Origin: an uncultured Hyphomicrobiales bacterium
GTDB lineage: Bacteria > Pseudomonadota > Alphaproteobacteria > Rhizobiales > Rhizobiaceae
Direction: 5' to 3'
Assembly: GCA_943908365.1 (NCBI GenBank)
Contig: CALTTH010000156.1
Span: 1-6,682, forward strand
DNA length: 6,682 bases
The notes beneath the pieces were generated by a model. That model did no database searches. It was not told the DNA's origin and saw nothing but the letters and a program-made list of their open reading frames with translations. Position numbers and translations under genes: made by a program. Positions 1 to 6,413 of the stretch are shown piece after piece (the stretch's first letter is position 1; each line of letters begins with the position of its first letter).

Positions 1-20
1 CCGCATTCGGCCGAATGCGG
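1..20. repeat. perfect 20-bp palindrome inside the GntR coding region
   Basis: The ten bases CCGCATTCGG are followed directly by their exact reverse complement CCGAATGCGG, so the element is fully self-complementary with no spacer. It lies in the regulator's reading frame (codons for PHSAEC plus part of G). It reaches the window edge but does not gain arms: a perfect palindrome is centred at 10/11, and base 21 (G) would need a C just before base 1, which cannot be seen. It could be a protein-binding site, an mRNA hairpin or chance. Confidence 0.6.
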
Positions 21-195
21 GATCGATGAACATATCCAATTGATCGAGGCGCTGAAAAATCTCGATGTCGAGGCTGCGACACACATCATGGATCACCATC
101 TGCATGCGGTCGAAGATCGCGCCAAGGCGGATGACGAGGATGATGGCCCGGATATCAGCGAGATCCTCAGCCGTTATATTTCGGCCTCCGAATAG
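1..195 (+). CDS. GntR-family transcriptional regulator, C-terminal end of FCD domain (partial)
   Basis: The reading frame is open from the first base and ends at TAG 193-195, giving 64 residues of a protein whose start lies upstream of the window. The segment DEHIQLIEAL, then LDVEAATHIMDHHL, is the last helical hairpin of FCD ligand-binding domains (typically EH..I..AL..D...A...M..HL). The His of DEH is a candidate for the last metal-binding His of metal-containing FCD proteins. The acidic tail (ADDEDDG) is not a conserved feature that I know. The winged-helix DNA-binding domain is not visible, so GntR membership rests on the FCD tail alone. Only 13 bases separate it from the GGT-like gene, so the two are probably co-transcribed, and it is likely the local regulator of this catabolic operon, sensing a small carboxylate or pathway intermediate (inference). 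Family call fairly sure; ligand unknown. Confidence 0.82.
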   Translation, partial: PHSAECGIDEHIQLIEALKNLDVEAATHIMDHHLHAVEDRAKADDEDDGPDISEILSRYISASE

Positions 196-200
196 GGGAG
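195..200 (+). promoter_or_regulatory. ribosome binding site deciding the GTG 209 start
   Basis: GGGGAG begins on the last base of the GntR stop codon and ends eight bases before GTG 209. The next in-frame candidate, ATG 221, has only GGCAGG four bases upstream. The frame is also open further upstream, but that would overlap the GntR end and has no supporting Shine-Dalgarno sequence. Confidence 0.6.
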
Positions 201-208
201 ACGAGATC

Positions 209-1792
209 GTGGCAGGTGATATGAGTTTCTCGCAGCCCACCTCCCACGCCGCCCGGTCTCGGCAGGGCATGGTGACGACACCGCATCGCGTAGCGAGCGA
301 GGCTGGAGCCAAGGTTCTGCGACGAGGCGGTACGGCAATCGAGGCGGTGATTGCAGCCGGTGCGGCGTTGACGGTGCTTTACCCGCATTTCTGCGGCCTT
401 GGTGGCGATGCGATCTGGGTCGTTGCGGACTGCGAGGGTCGCCGCCAGACCATCATGGGCATAGGCCAGGCAGCTGAAAACCTGCCAAAGTTCGATGTCA
501 TTCCAACCCGAGGACCACTCTCGGCACTCACCACGGCGGCACTCGTCGATAGCTGGGGCGAGGCGCTGAATTACTCCCATAGCCATTGGGGCGGTTCGGA
601 AAGCTTTTCCACCCTGCTTTGCGATGCGATAGAATTTGCAAGCGGCGGCTTCCCCGCCAGCCAGTCACAGGCACACTGGCACGCATTTCGCAAAGACGAG
701 ATCGATGCATGGCCGGGCGTCTCCGACTTCTTTGTCAAAGACGGCATCCAGCGCCAACCGCAGCTTGCCGCAGTGCTGGAAGAGATCGCCCTTCAGGGGC
801 ATCGGACATTCTATGAGGGTGAGGTGGCTCACCGGATCGCGAAAGCTCTTGAGGCGGCTGGTAGCCCAATCCGCAAGCGCGATCTGGAAAAGACAGTCGC
901 GAGAATGGCTGAACCGTTGTCTCTCACCTATCGCGATGTCGAGCTGTTGGCGCCCCCGCCGCCCTGCCAGGGTGTCACGACGCTTTCCATCATGGGTATC
1001 CTGTCGAATTTCGCCATGCTGGATATCAGCCCGGAGTCTCCGGAGTTTTATCATCTCTGCGCAGAGGCGATCAAACAAGCGTTTCTGGAACGCGGCGGCA
1101 TCGCCGATCCGGATCACGTCGCACAGGATTGCGCGGCCTGGCTGGCAGGGGATTTCCTCGCAGCCAAGGCCGGGAGGATAGATCGGAATGTCGCCTTGCC
1201 ATGGCCTCAGCCGTTCCGCAATGGCGATACCGTATTTCTTGCGGCAACCGATGCGCAAGGACGCTCGGCCAGCGTGCTTCAAAGCACCTATTACGATTGG
1301 GGCAGTGGCGTGCTGCTGGAAGACACCGGCATCCTCTGGCAGAACCGAGGTGCGGCATTCAGCACCGACCCCAGGAGTGCCAACGTCATCGCCCCCGGCA
1401 AGCGGCCCTTTTACACGCTCAATCCAGGGATAGCGTTGCGTGACGGAAAGCCGGCCATTCTCTACGGCACGCAAGGAGCCGACGGACAGCCTCAGACGTT
1501 GACTTTGCTTCTGAGCCGTCTCATCGATCACGGCTTCGATCCGCTCTCTGCATTGTCGGCACCGCGATTTCTTCTCGGACGTACCTTTTCCGACAGCCGT
1601 GACAATCTCAAGATCGAGCAATCTGTCGGCTCGGACGTTATCGATACGCTATCACGCTATGGCCATGGGGTGGTCGCCATTCCAGAACTCAGCGCGCTTG
1701 CGGGTCAGGCAGGTATCATCAAGATTGGTGAGGATGGCTGGATCGACGGTGCACATGATCCCCGCAGCGATGGCTGCGCGGTAGGAGTGTAA
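209..1792 (+). CDS. gamma-glutamyltransferase-family N-terminal-nucleophile hydrolase
   Basis: 527 residues from GTG 209, the usual length for bacterial GGT-family proteins. Such enzymes are made as one chain and self-cleave before a Thr that becomes the nucleophile. Residues 20-72 match the GGT N-terminus (GMVTTPHRVASEAGAKVLRRGG, then FCGLGGD). Residues 249-264 hold the PPPPCQGVTTLSIMGIL segment. The DTVFLAATD segment places the nucleophile at Thr341, giving a large subunit of 1-340 and a small one of 341-527. YTLNPGIALRDGKP (402-415), GTQGADGQPQ (420-429) and the C-terminal DPRSDGCAVGV are typical of the non-classical GGT-like branch. No signal peptide is seen, so the protein is probably cytoplasmic, unlike periplasmic E. 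coli Ggt. Where classical GGTs have Arg in an RE.AP-type motif that binds the gamma-glutamyl carboxylate, this protein reads GIGQAAENLP (84-93). The substrate may therefore be another amide or acyl group. It lies 13 bases after GntR and one base before the amidohydrolase. Family sure; substrate unknown. Confidence 0.9.
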   Translation: MAGDMSFSQPTSHAARSRQGMVTTPHRVASEAGAKVLRRGGTAIEAVIAAGAALTVLYPHFCGLGGDAIWVVADCEGRRQTIMGIGQAAENLPKFDVIPTRGPLSALTTAALVDSWGEALNYSHSHWGGSESFSTLLCDAIEFASGGFPASQSQAHWHAFRKDEIDAWPGVSDFFVKDGIQRQPQLAAVLEEIALQGHRTFYEGEVAHRIAKALEAAGSPIRKRDLEKTVARMAEPLSLTYRDVELLAPPPPCQGVTTLSIMGILSNFAMLDISPESPEFYHLCAEAIKQAFLERGGIADPDHVAQDCAAWLAGDFLAAKAGRIDRNVALPWPQPFRNGDTVFLAATDAQGRSASVLQSTYYDWGSGVLLEDTGILWQNRGAAFSTDPRSANVIAPGKRPFYTLNPGIALRDGKPAILYGTQGADGQPQTLTLLLSRLIDHGFDPLSALSAPRFLLGRTFSDSRDNLKIEQSVGSDVIDTLSRYGHGVVAIPELSALAGQAGIIKIGEDGWIDGAHDPRSDGCAVGV

Positions 1793-1793
1793 G

Positions 1794-3023
1794 ATGCGGG
1801 CCGATTTTCTTCTCCGAAACGTTCATACTGCATCGGAGCCTGGCGTTATCGATATCGCCATTCGCGACGGGTTGATTGTCGACATGCGCCACGACATTCG
1901 AGGTGATGCCGTCGAGGAGGAGGACTTCGACGGCAGGTTCGCCTTTGCCGGCTTTGCCGACAGCCATGTGCATCTGGACAAGGCCTGCATTTTGGAGCGT
2001 TGCACGATCTGCGAAGGCACACTGGAAGAAGCTGTGCGCGAGACGGCCAGGGCCAAGGCGAATTTCACGGAAGACGATGTCTTTGAGAGGGCGAGCGCCG
2101 TCGTGCGCCAAGCCATCATGCATGGCACGAACCGCATGCGGACCTTCGTGGAAATCGATCCACGCGCCGGGATGCGGTCCTTCGAAGCGATCAAGCGGGT
2201 GCGTGACCGTTATGCCTTCGCCATCGATATCCAGATATGCGCCTTCGCTCAGGAGGGGCTGACGCAGGAACCTGAAACTGAAGGCATGCTTGATGACGCC
2301 TTGAGCAGCGGTGCGGACTTGATCGGCGGATGCCCCTATACCGATCCCCGCCCGGAGGAGCATGTGCGTCGTATCTTCGCGCTGGCGAAAAAGCATGATG
2401 TCGATATCGACTTCCATCTGGACTTCAGTCTCGACCCGGCAAAAACCGATCTACCCGTGGTGATCGATGCGACAAAAGCCAATGGCTATGCAGGTCGGGT
2501 CACGATCGGCCATGTCACCAACCTATCGGCGCTAGGTCACGAGGAACGTTCAGCTATTGCCCGCACGACTGCGAATGCAGGCATCGCGCTGGTCGTCCTT
2601 CCGGCGACCGACTTGTTTCTGATGGGGCGTGGGCAAACCGCGAATATTCCGCGGGGTATTGCGCCCGCCCACCTTCTTTCGGCAGAGGGTGTTCGCACGG
2701 CGATTGCCACCAACAATGTGCTCAATCCCTTCACGCCTTTCGGCGATGCGTCGCTCGGGCGGATGGCCAATCTCTATGCCAATGTGATGCAGCTTTCGCG
2801 TGATGACGATATCGATCAGGTCTTTGCCATGGTCAGCGAGCGCGCGGCTTCGATCATGGGCATCGATCATCGACTACGGATCGGTGGCCCAGCCGATATC
2901 GTCATTCTGGGTTCTGTCGATTCCCGTCACGCCGTCCGCTCGTCGGCTCCTGCGATTGCCGGATGGAAGGCGGGTAAAAGAACCTTTGCCCGTCCAAGGC
3001 CCATCATTTTTGAACCGGTCTGA
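1794..3023 (+). CDS. cytosine deaminase/AtzC-like amidohydrolase with altered metal and catalytic residues
   Basis: 409 residues from ATG 1794, with AGGAG (1783-1787) six bases upstream inside the previous gene and one base after that gene's stop, so translation is probably coupled. The whole chain follows CodA and AtzC-type cyclic amidohydrolases: an N-terminal beta part, then FADSHVHLDKA with the metal-binding HxH at His58/His60. DIQICAFAQEGL (145-156) corresponds to CodA DLQIVAFPQEGI. Next come His208 in DFHLDF and His240 in GHVTNL, then NNVLNPFTPFGD (307-318), and a C-terminal GGPADIVIL segment. These enzymes hydrolyse ring or side-chain C-N bonds in the cytoplasm. Two key positions differ: the Glu of the CodA HxDE motif is Phe211, and the metal-ligand Asp of CodA GHDDVFDPW is Asn307, with Asn308 following. 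HLDF and NNVLNPFTPFGD look like a conserved, uncharacterised subfamily rather than random decay (recalled, not searched). Superfamily sure; cytosine deaminase activity doubtful. Confidence 0.9.
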   Translation: MRADFLLRNVHTASEPGVIDIAIRDGLIVDMRHDIRGDAVEEEDFDGRFAFAGFADSHVHLDKACILERCTICEGTLEEAVRETARAKANFTEDDVFERASAVVRQAIMHGTNRMRTFVEIDPRAGMRSFEAIKRVRDRYAFAIDIQICAFAQEGLTQEPETEGMLDDALSSGADLIGGCPYTDPRPEEHVRRIFALAKKHDVDIDFHLDFSLDPAKTDLPVVIDATKANGYAGRVTIGHVTNLSALGHEERSAIARTTANAGIALVVLPATDLFLMGRGQTANIPRGIAPAHLLSAEGVRTAIATNNVLNPFTPFGDASLGRMANLYANVMQLSRDDDIDQVFAMVSERAASIMGIDHRLRIGGPADIVILGSVDSRHAVRSSAPAIAGWKAGKRTFARPRPIIFEPV

Positions 3024-3069
3024 TCGCGCTCATACGAGATGCCTGAGCCGTACCCAAGTGCAAGACTGG

Positions 3070-3105
3070 GATGGGTGATCATGAATCCAACTGGCATCAT
3101 CCATC
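3070..3105. repeat. 10-bp inverted repeat / hairpin in the gap before the M24 gene
   Basis: GATGGGTGAT (3070-3079) and ATCATCCATC (3096-3105) are complementary at nine of ten positions, the tenth being a G-U pair in RNA, with a 16-base loop. No T-run follows, so it does not look like an intrinsic terminator. It lies in the only sizeable gap of the plus-strand gene run (3024-3145), in which I see no convincing sigma-70 promoter. It could be an operator or an mRNA processing or stabilising hairpin. Confidence 0.45.
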
Positions 3106-3135
3106 GGCCTTGGCTAAACCGAATTGAATTTTCGT

Positions 3136-3140
3136 GGAGG
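3136..3140 (+). promoter_or_regulatory. ribosome binding site deciding the TTG 3146 start
   Basis: GGAGG ends five bases before TTG 3146. The longer in-frame alternative, GTG 3134, overlaps this motif and has only AT-rich sequence (GAATTGAATTTTC) upstream with no Shine-Dalgarno match. TTG is therefore the better start, removing four residues from the longest frame. Confidence 0.65.
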
Positions 3141-3145
3141 CAGCG

Positions 3146-4378
3146 TTGAGCGATTTGGACAGGAAACGGGCGGAGCGGTTGATGCGCGAAGCTGGCTTTG
3201 ATGCGCTGGTCCTCTTCCAGCCGGAAGCGTTTCAATACGCGATCGGGGCGCCCGCGGGTGTCGCCACCATGTGGGGCAGGGCAGGTGCTGCGATTGCGCT
3301 GGTTCCGAGTGATGCACAGCATTCGCTTGCGGCGATCGTCAGCGATCATGCGGCACCAGTGGTACTGCAGCAGGCTCCAGACGTTGACGTCCGCACACAT
3401 CGCATCTGGATCGATGGGGTCGACCTTTCGGGCGTTAAGGCGATTTCCGGCATCGATGGCGCGTATAGAGGCTCCGGCGTGGCGGGGCCGAGACCGGAAA
3501 CCTTCGATCGGTCTTCCTGTTTCAATCTCCTGGCCGACCTGTTGACGGAGAAGGGTCTTGGCGGTGCGAGAATCGGGGTCGATCTCGAATTCATGCCCGC
3601 TGCCGATTTCGAGGCTTTGAAAACCTCTATTCCATCGGTCCAGTGGGTCGATGGCTCCCTTTTGCTGAGGCGGCTGCGCGCCATCAAGACGTCCGTGGAG
3701 ATTGAGCGGCTGCGGAGGGCGGCCATGGCGGCTGAGGCTGGCCTTCAACGCATGATGGACGCCGTGTCTCCTGGAGCTTCAGTCGCGAGCCTCTCGGTGG
3801 CATGGAAAGCAGGCGCGCAGGAAGCCGCGACGGCGGGTGGTTTTGCGCTGAGCGGGCATTGGGACTACATCTCTGTCGGGCCTGACTTGTCGAATGGAGC
3901 TGCAAGGGTCACGCCGGGCGCTTTGATCAAGGCTGATGTCGGAACCCTTGTCGAGGGTTATTCATCCGACGGTGCGCGCACCGTGACCTATGGCCCGGCA
4001 TCGCCATTGGCGCAGGAGATATTCAAGGCGCTTGAGACGGCCTTTCACGCAGGGCTCGAACAGATCAGGCCCGGCAATACGTTCGGCGCGGTGCATGATG
4101 CCATGCTCCGGTCAATGCGGCGCGATGGATTTGGCGAATATTATCGCGGACACTTCGGTCATTCTGTCGGTGGCGGCGTCGGTATCGAAGAATGGCCGTT
4201 CTTTTCCGCGGGCAATCCGGAGATCATCGGGGCGGATATGGTGGTCGCGCTCGAAGCGCCCTTCTATGGGCAGAACTTCGGAGCGCTGATGATCGAGGAC
4301 CAGTTTCTGGTGACGTCAAACGGCACGCAATGCATGAACAACCTGCCAAGAGGTCTGCGCAATCTTGCGAACGGGTGA
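3146..4378 (+). CDS. M24-family (pita-bread) metallohydrolase, Xaa-Pro peptidase-like
   Basis: 410 residues counted from TTG 3146. Residues 1 to about 180 form the creatinase/prolidase-type N-terminal domain, and about 185-410 the pita-bread catalytic domain (start ETSVEIERLRRAA-like: KTSVEIERLRRAA). All five dinuclear metal ligands are present with family spacing: Asp264 and Asp275 (ADVGTLVEGYSSDGART, 11 apart as in E. coli PepP), His339 (GHSVGGG), Glu370 (LEAPFYG) and Glu384 (IEDQF). However, the PepP His243 position is Asp247, Arg404 is Met382, and the His seven residues after the metal His is not found (the stretch reads GGGVGIEEWP). M24 also contains non-peptidases such as creatinase and ectoine hydrolase, so a C-N hydrolase acting on a small molecule is as likely as an aminopeptidase. 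No signal peptide is seen; probably cytoplasmic. It follows the amidohydrolase by 122 bases and is followed by a terminator, so it is the last gene of the run. Fold sure; reaction unknown. Confidence 0.88.
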   Translation: MSDLDRKRAERLMREAGFDALVLFQPEAFQYAIGAPAGVATMWGRAGAAIALVPSDAQHSLAAIVSDHAAPVVLQQAPDVDVRTHRIWIDGVDLSGVKAISGIDGAYRGSGVAGPRPETFDRSSCFNLLADLLTEKGLGGARIGVDLEFMPAADFEALKTSIPSVQWVDGSLLLRRLRAIKTSVEIERLRRAAMAAEAGLQRMMDAVSPGASVASLSVAWKAGAQEAATAGGFALSGHWDYISVGPDLSNGAARVTPGALIKADVGTLVEGYSSDGARTVTYGPASPLAQEIFKALETAFHAGLEQIRPGNTFGAVHDAMLRSMRRDGFGEYYRGHFGHSVGGGVGIEEWPFFSAGNPEIIGADMVVALEAPFYGQNFGALMIEDQFLVTSNGTQCMNNLPRGLRNLANG

Positions 4379-4379
4379 C

Positions 4380-4409
4380 GTCTGATCGGCGTTCGGGTCA
4401 GACTCTTTT
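4380..4409 (+). terminator. Rho-independent terminator after the M24 gene
   Basis: GTCTGATC (4380-4387) pairs with GGTCAGAC (4396-4403), including one G-U pair, around an eight-base loop, and is followed at once by TCTTTT. It starts two bases after the M24 stop codon and fills the 41-base gap between the convergent operons. On the minus strand the same hairpin is not followed by a T-run, so it should act mainly on plus-strand transcripts. Confidence 0.75.
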
Positions 4410-4419
4410 CCATTTCTCC

Positions 4420-5331
4420 TTATCGCTCGAAGGGTTCTCCGAGAGACGCAACGCCGTTCAACTTCAACAACCGCTTGTTGGCAGAGATGATGCCGAGCAC
4501 GATGATTGTGACGAGATAGGGCAGGCTGGAGAGGAACTGCGACGGCAGTTCCACGCCAGTTGCCTGGGCAGCAAGGCTCATCAGCGAGACTGCGCCGAAC
4601 AGGCACGCGCCGAGGAAGATGCGTCCCGTCAGCCATGTGCCGAAGACAACGAGCGCAATCGCGATCCAGCCACGTCCGGCAATCATGCCGTCTGCCCAAA
4701 GCGGCGTGTAGACGACGGACGCATAGGCACCGGCAAAGCCAGCCAGCAAACCGCCAAAGGCGATCGCTGCCACGCGCACGCCGACGACGGAGTAGCCGAT
4801 TGCATGCGCGGCCTTCGGATTTTCCCCGACAGCGCGGATCACGAGACCGGTTTTGCTGAGGGCAAAGCCTGCCCAGATGGCGAGTGTCAGAAGAAGCGAG
4901 AGCCAGACGACGATATCCTGCACGAAGAGACCGCCGATGACGGGGAGATCAGACAGGCCGGGAACGGCGATTTTAGGCAGGCCCCTGACGGTCAAACTCT
5001 CATAGGTCTTGCCGAACAGCGCTGAGAGGCCCTGGCCGAGAATGCCGATGGCAAGGCCGGTTGCCACCTGGTTGGCGCGGAAGCCCAGCGCTACAAGAGC
5101 GAAGATCAGAGAGAGGAGAACACTGGAAAAGCCTGCAGCGAGAAAGGCCAGTGTGTGACCACCACCATGATAGACGACTATAAAGGCGATGACGGCACCG
5201 AGTGCCATCAATCCTTCAACGCCGAGATTGAGGACGCCGGCACGTTCGACCACCAACTCGCCCAAGGCCGCGAGCAGAAAAGGCGTTGCCGCAGCCAGCA
5301 TGCCGGAAAGGATGAAATCGACCGCGTTCAT
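4420..5331 (-). CDS. ABC importer permease, second subunit (nucleoside/simple-sugar type)
   Basis: 303 residues, a mostly hydrophobic inner-membrane protein of the BPD_transp_2 family, with about eight to ten membrane segments. The signature ERAGVLNLGVEGLMALGA (29-46) is typical of the second permease of BMP-dependent nucleoside importers (YufQ/NupQ type). RAVGENPKAAHAIG (166-179) is the cytoplasmic coupling loop that contacts the ATPase, and GRGWIAIALVVFGTW (219-233) is a further family signature. The start ATG 5331 shares the bases ATGA with the stop of the preceding permease and has GGAGA (5341-5337) five bases upstream. A start ten codons earlier (5361) is possible but lies inside the other gene without better support. 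It would form a heterodimeric channel with the first permease. It is the last gene of this operon and ends 41 bases from the convergent M24 gene. No minus-strand terminator with a T-run is seen. Substrate inferred only from family: nucleoside, nucleobase or sugar. Confidence 0.9.
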   Translation of the reverse strand: MNAVDFILSGMLAAATPFLLAALGELVVERAGVLNLGVEGLMALGAVIAFIVVYHGGGHTLAFLAAGFSSVLLSLIFALVALGFRANQVATGLAIGILGQGLSALFGKTYESLTVRGLPKIAVPGLSDLPVIGGLFVQDIVVWLSLLLTLAIWAGFALSKTGLVIRAVGENPKAAHAIGYSVVGVRVAAIAFGGLLAGFAGAYASVVYTPLWADGMIAGRGWIAIALVVFGTWLTGRIFLGACLFGAVSLMSLAAQATGVELPSQFLSSLPYLVTIIVLGIISANKRLLKLNGVASLGEPFER

Positions 5332-6413
5332 GCCGGTCTCCGATCTGCGCGTTTCGGCCATTCGAGGCGGTAGCGGACGAAGGCGACCGCGATGAGATAG
5401 GTGACGAGCAGGCTTCCCTGGAAGACGCGCACTGCGGCAATCGGCAGTTCGGCCGAGACCATGGCGTTGTCGCCGCCGATATAGATCACCGCCATGACGA
5501 GGGACGACAGGATGATGCCGAGCGGATGCAGTCCGCCGAGATAGGCGACGATGATGGCCGCATAGCCGTAGCCGGTGGAAATCGAGCGTTGCAACTGACC
5601 GATCGGGCCCGCCACTTCTGCTGCTCCCGCAAGACCAGCGGCAAAGCCGCCAATCAGCAGCGAGAGCCAGATGGCGCGGCCCTGACTGAAGCCGGCATAG
5701 TCGGCCGCGCGCGGGGCAAGGCCGCCGACCTGCAGCTTATAGCCGAGAAAGCTCTTTTGTATGAAGACATAAGCCACAAGAGAAAAGAGAATGGTGAGCG
5801 GGAAGGACCAGTTGACGCGGGTGCCATCTATCAGCAGCGGCACCATGGCATCATATTGAAACATCACCGATTGGGGGAAGTTGAAGCCGTTTGGATCCTT
5901 CCAGGGGCCAAGTAGCAGATAGTTGAGCACCTGTGCGGCAACCAGGCTCAGCATCAGGGAAACGAGAATTTCGTTGGCGTTGAGCCGCACACGCCAGAAA
6001 GCAGTAATCGCGGCCCAGAGCGCGCCGCCGATGGCGCCGCAGACAAGCATGGCAGGCCAGATCCAGCCGCCGGTCGCTTCCGGATAATAGATGGGGATTG
6101 CGGAGGCGAAGATCGCGCCGAGAATGAACTGTCCTTCGGCGCCGATATTGAACACCTTGGCGCGAAAGCCGATGGCAAGCCCCTGCGCGATCACGAGCAG
6201 CGGTCCCATTTTCAAAAGCACTTCGGAGAAGGCTGCCCAGGAGAGGAACGGCTCCAGCAGCATGGCATGGAACACGGCACCAGGGCTTTTACCCATGACC
6301 GCGTAAAGCGCGAGATTGATGAGCGTGGCAATCGCGAGCGCCGCAAGCGGCGCCAGTATGGTCGCCTTCAGCGAGGCACGTTCGCGCCGAACGAAATGAG
6401 GGAAGGCGCTCAT
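5328..6413 (-). CDS. ABC importer permease, first subunit (nucleoside/simple-sugar type)
   Basis: 361 residues, integral inner-membrane protein of the BPD_transp_2 family. A short basic cytoplasmic N-terminus (PHFVRRERASLK) precedes the first membrane segment at about 17-40. The signature KVFNIGAEGQFILGA (86-100) marks the first permease of YufP/NupP-type importers. NANEILVSLMLSLVA (145-159), GGLAPRAADYAGFS (230-243, coupling loop) and GYGYAAIIVAYLGGLHPLGI (281-300) are also where this family has them. The start is ATG 6413, which overlaps the ATPase stop by four bases (ATGA), with GGAAAG about eight bases upstream. The frame is open further upstream, but that part has a non-family, Arg-rich composition and is the shadow of the ATPase gene. 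Its own stop overlaps the start of the second permease by four bases, implying coupled synthesis of the two channel subunits. Length and signatures are normal; substrate not determinable from the permease alone. Confidence 0.91.
   Translation of the reverse strand: MSAFPHFVRRERASLKATILAPLAALAIATLINLALYAVMGKSPGAVFHAMLLEPFLSWAAFSEVLLKMGPLLVIAQGLAIGFRAKVFNIGAEGQFILGAIFASAIPIYYPEATGGWIWPAMLVCGAIGGALWAAITAFWRVRLNANEILVSLMLSLVAAQVLNYLLLGPWKDPNGFNFPQSVMFQYDAMVPLLIDGTRVNWSFPLTILFSLVAYVFIQKSFLGYKLQVGGLAPRAADYAGFSQGRAIWLSLLIGGFAAGLAGAAEVAGPIGQLQRSISTGYGYAAIIVAYLGGLHPLGIILSSLVMAVIYIGGDNAMVSAELPIAAVRVFQGSLLVTYLIAVAFVRYRLEWPKRADRRPA

Noticed and set aside
65..208. N-terminal extension of the GGT-like gene from ATG 65
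   Set aside because: It would overlap the in-frame FCD tail of the GntR gene. Family similarity begins only around residue 20 counted from GTG 209, and a good ribosome binding site precedes GTG 209.
665..1621. Long open frame (318 codons) on the minus strand across the GGT-like gene
   Set aside because: The plus-strand product matches a known family end to end. The antisense translation is rich in Arg, Cys and Gln and resembles no family, as is common opposite high-GC genes.
1719..2417. Minus-strand open frame of 232 codons over the GGT-amidohydrolase junction
   Set aside because: It spans the end of one clear gene and half of another. No recognisable domain; judged an antisense shadow.
1794..3023. 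Naming the amidohydrolase codA (cytosine deaminase)
   Set aside because: Overall similarity is clear, but the catalytic Glu and metal-binding Asp positions are Phe and Asn, so the specific gene name is not justified.
2927..3748. Minus-strand open frame of 273 codons across the intergenic gap and the start of the M24 gene
   Set aside because: It covers the gap, but its product shows no family motif, and the overlapping plus-strand gene is well supported.
4192..5025. Plus-strand open frame of 277 codons across the operon junction
   Set aside because: It runs through the terminator and antisense to a clear permease. Its Asp/Glu/Gln/Arg-rich translation is the usual antisense image of a hydrophobic membrane protein.
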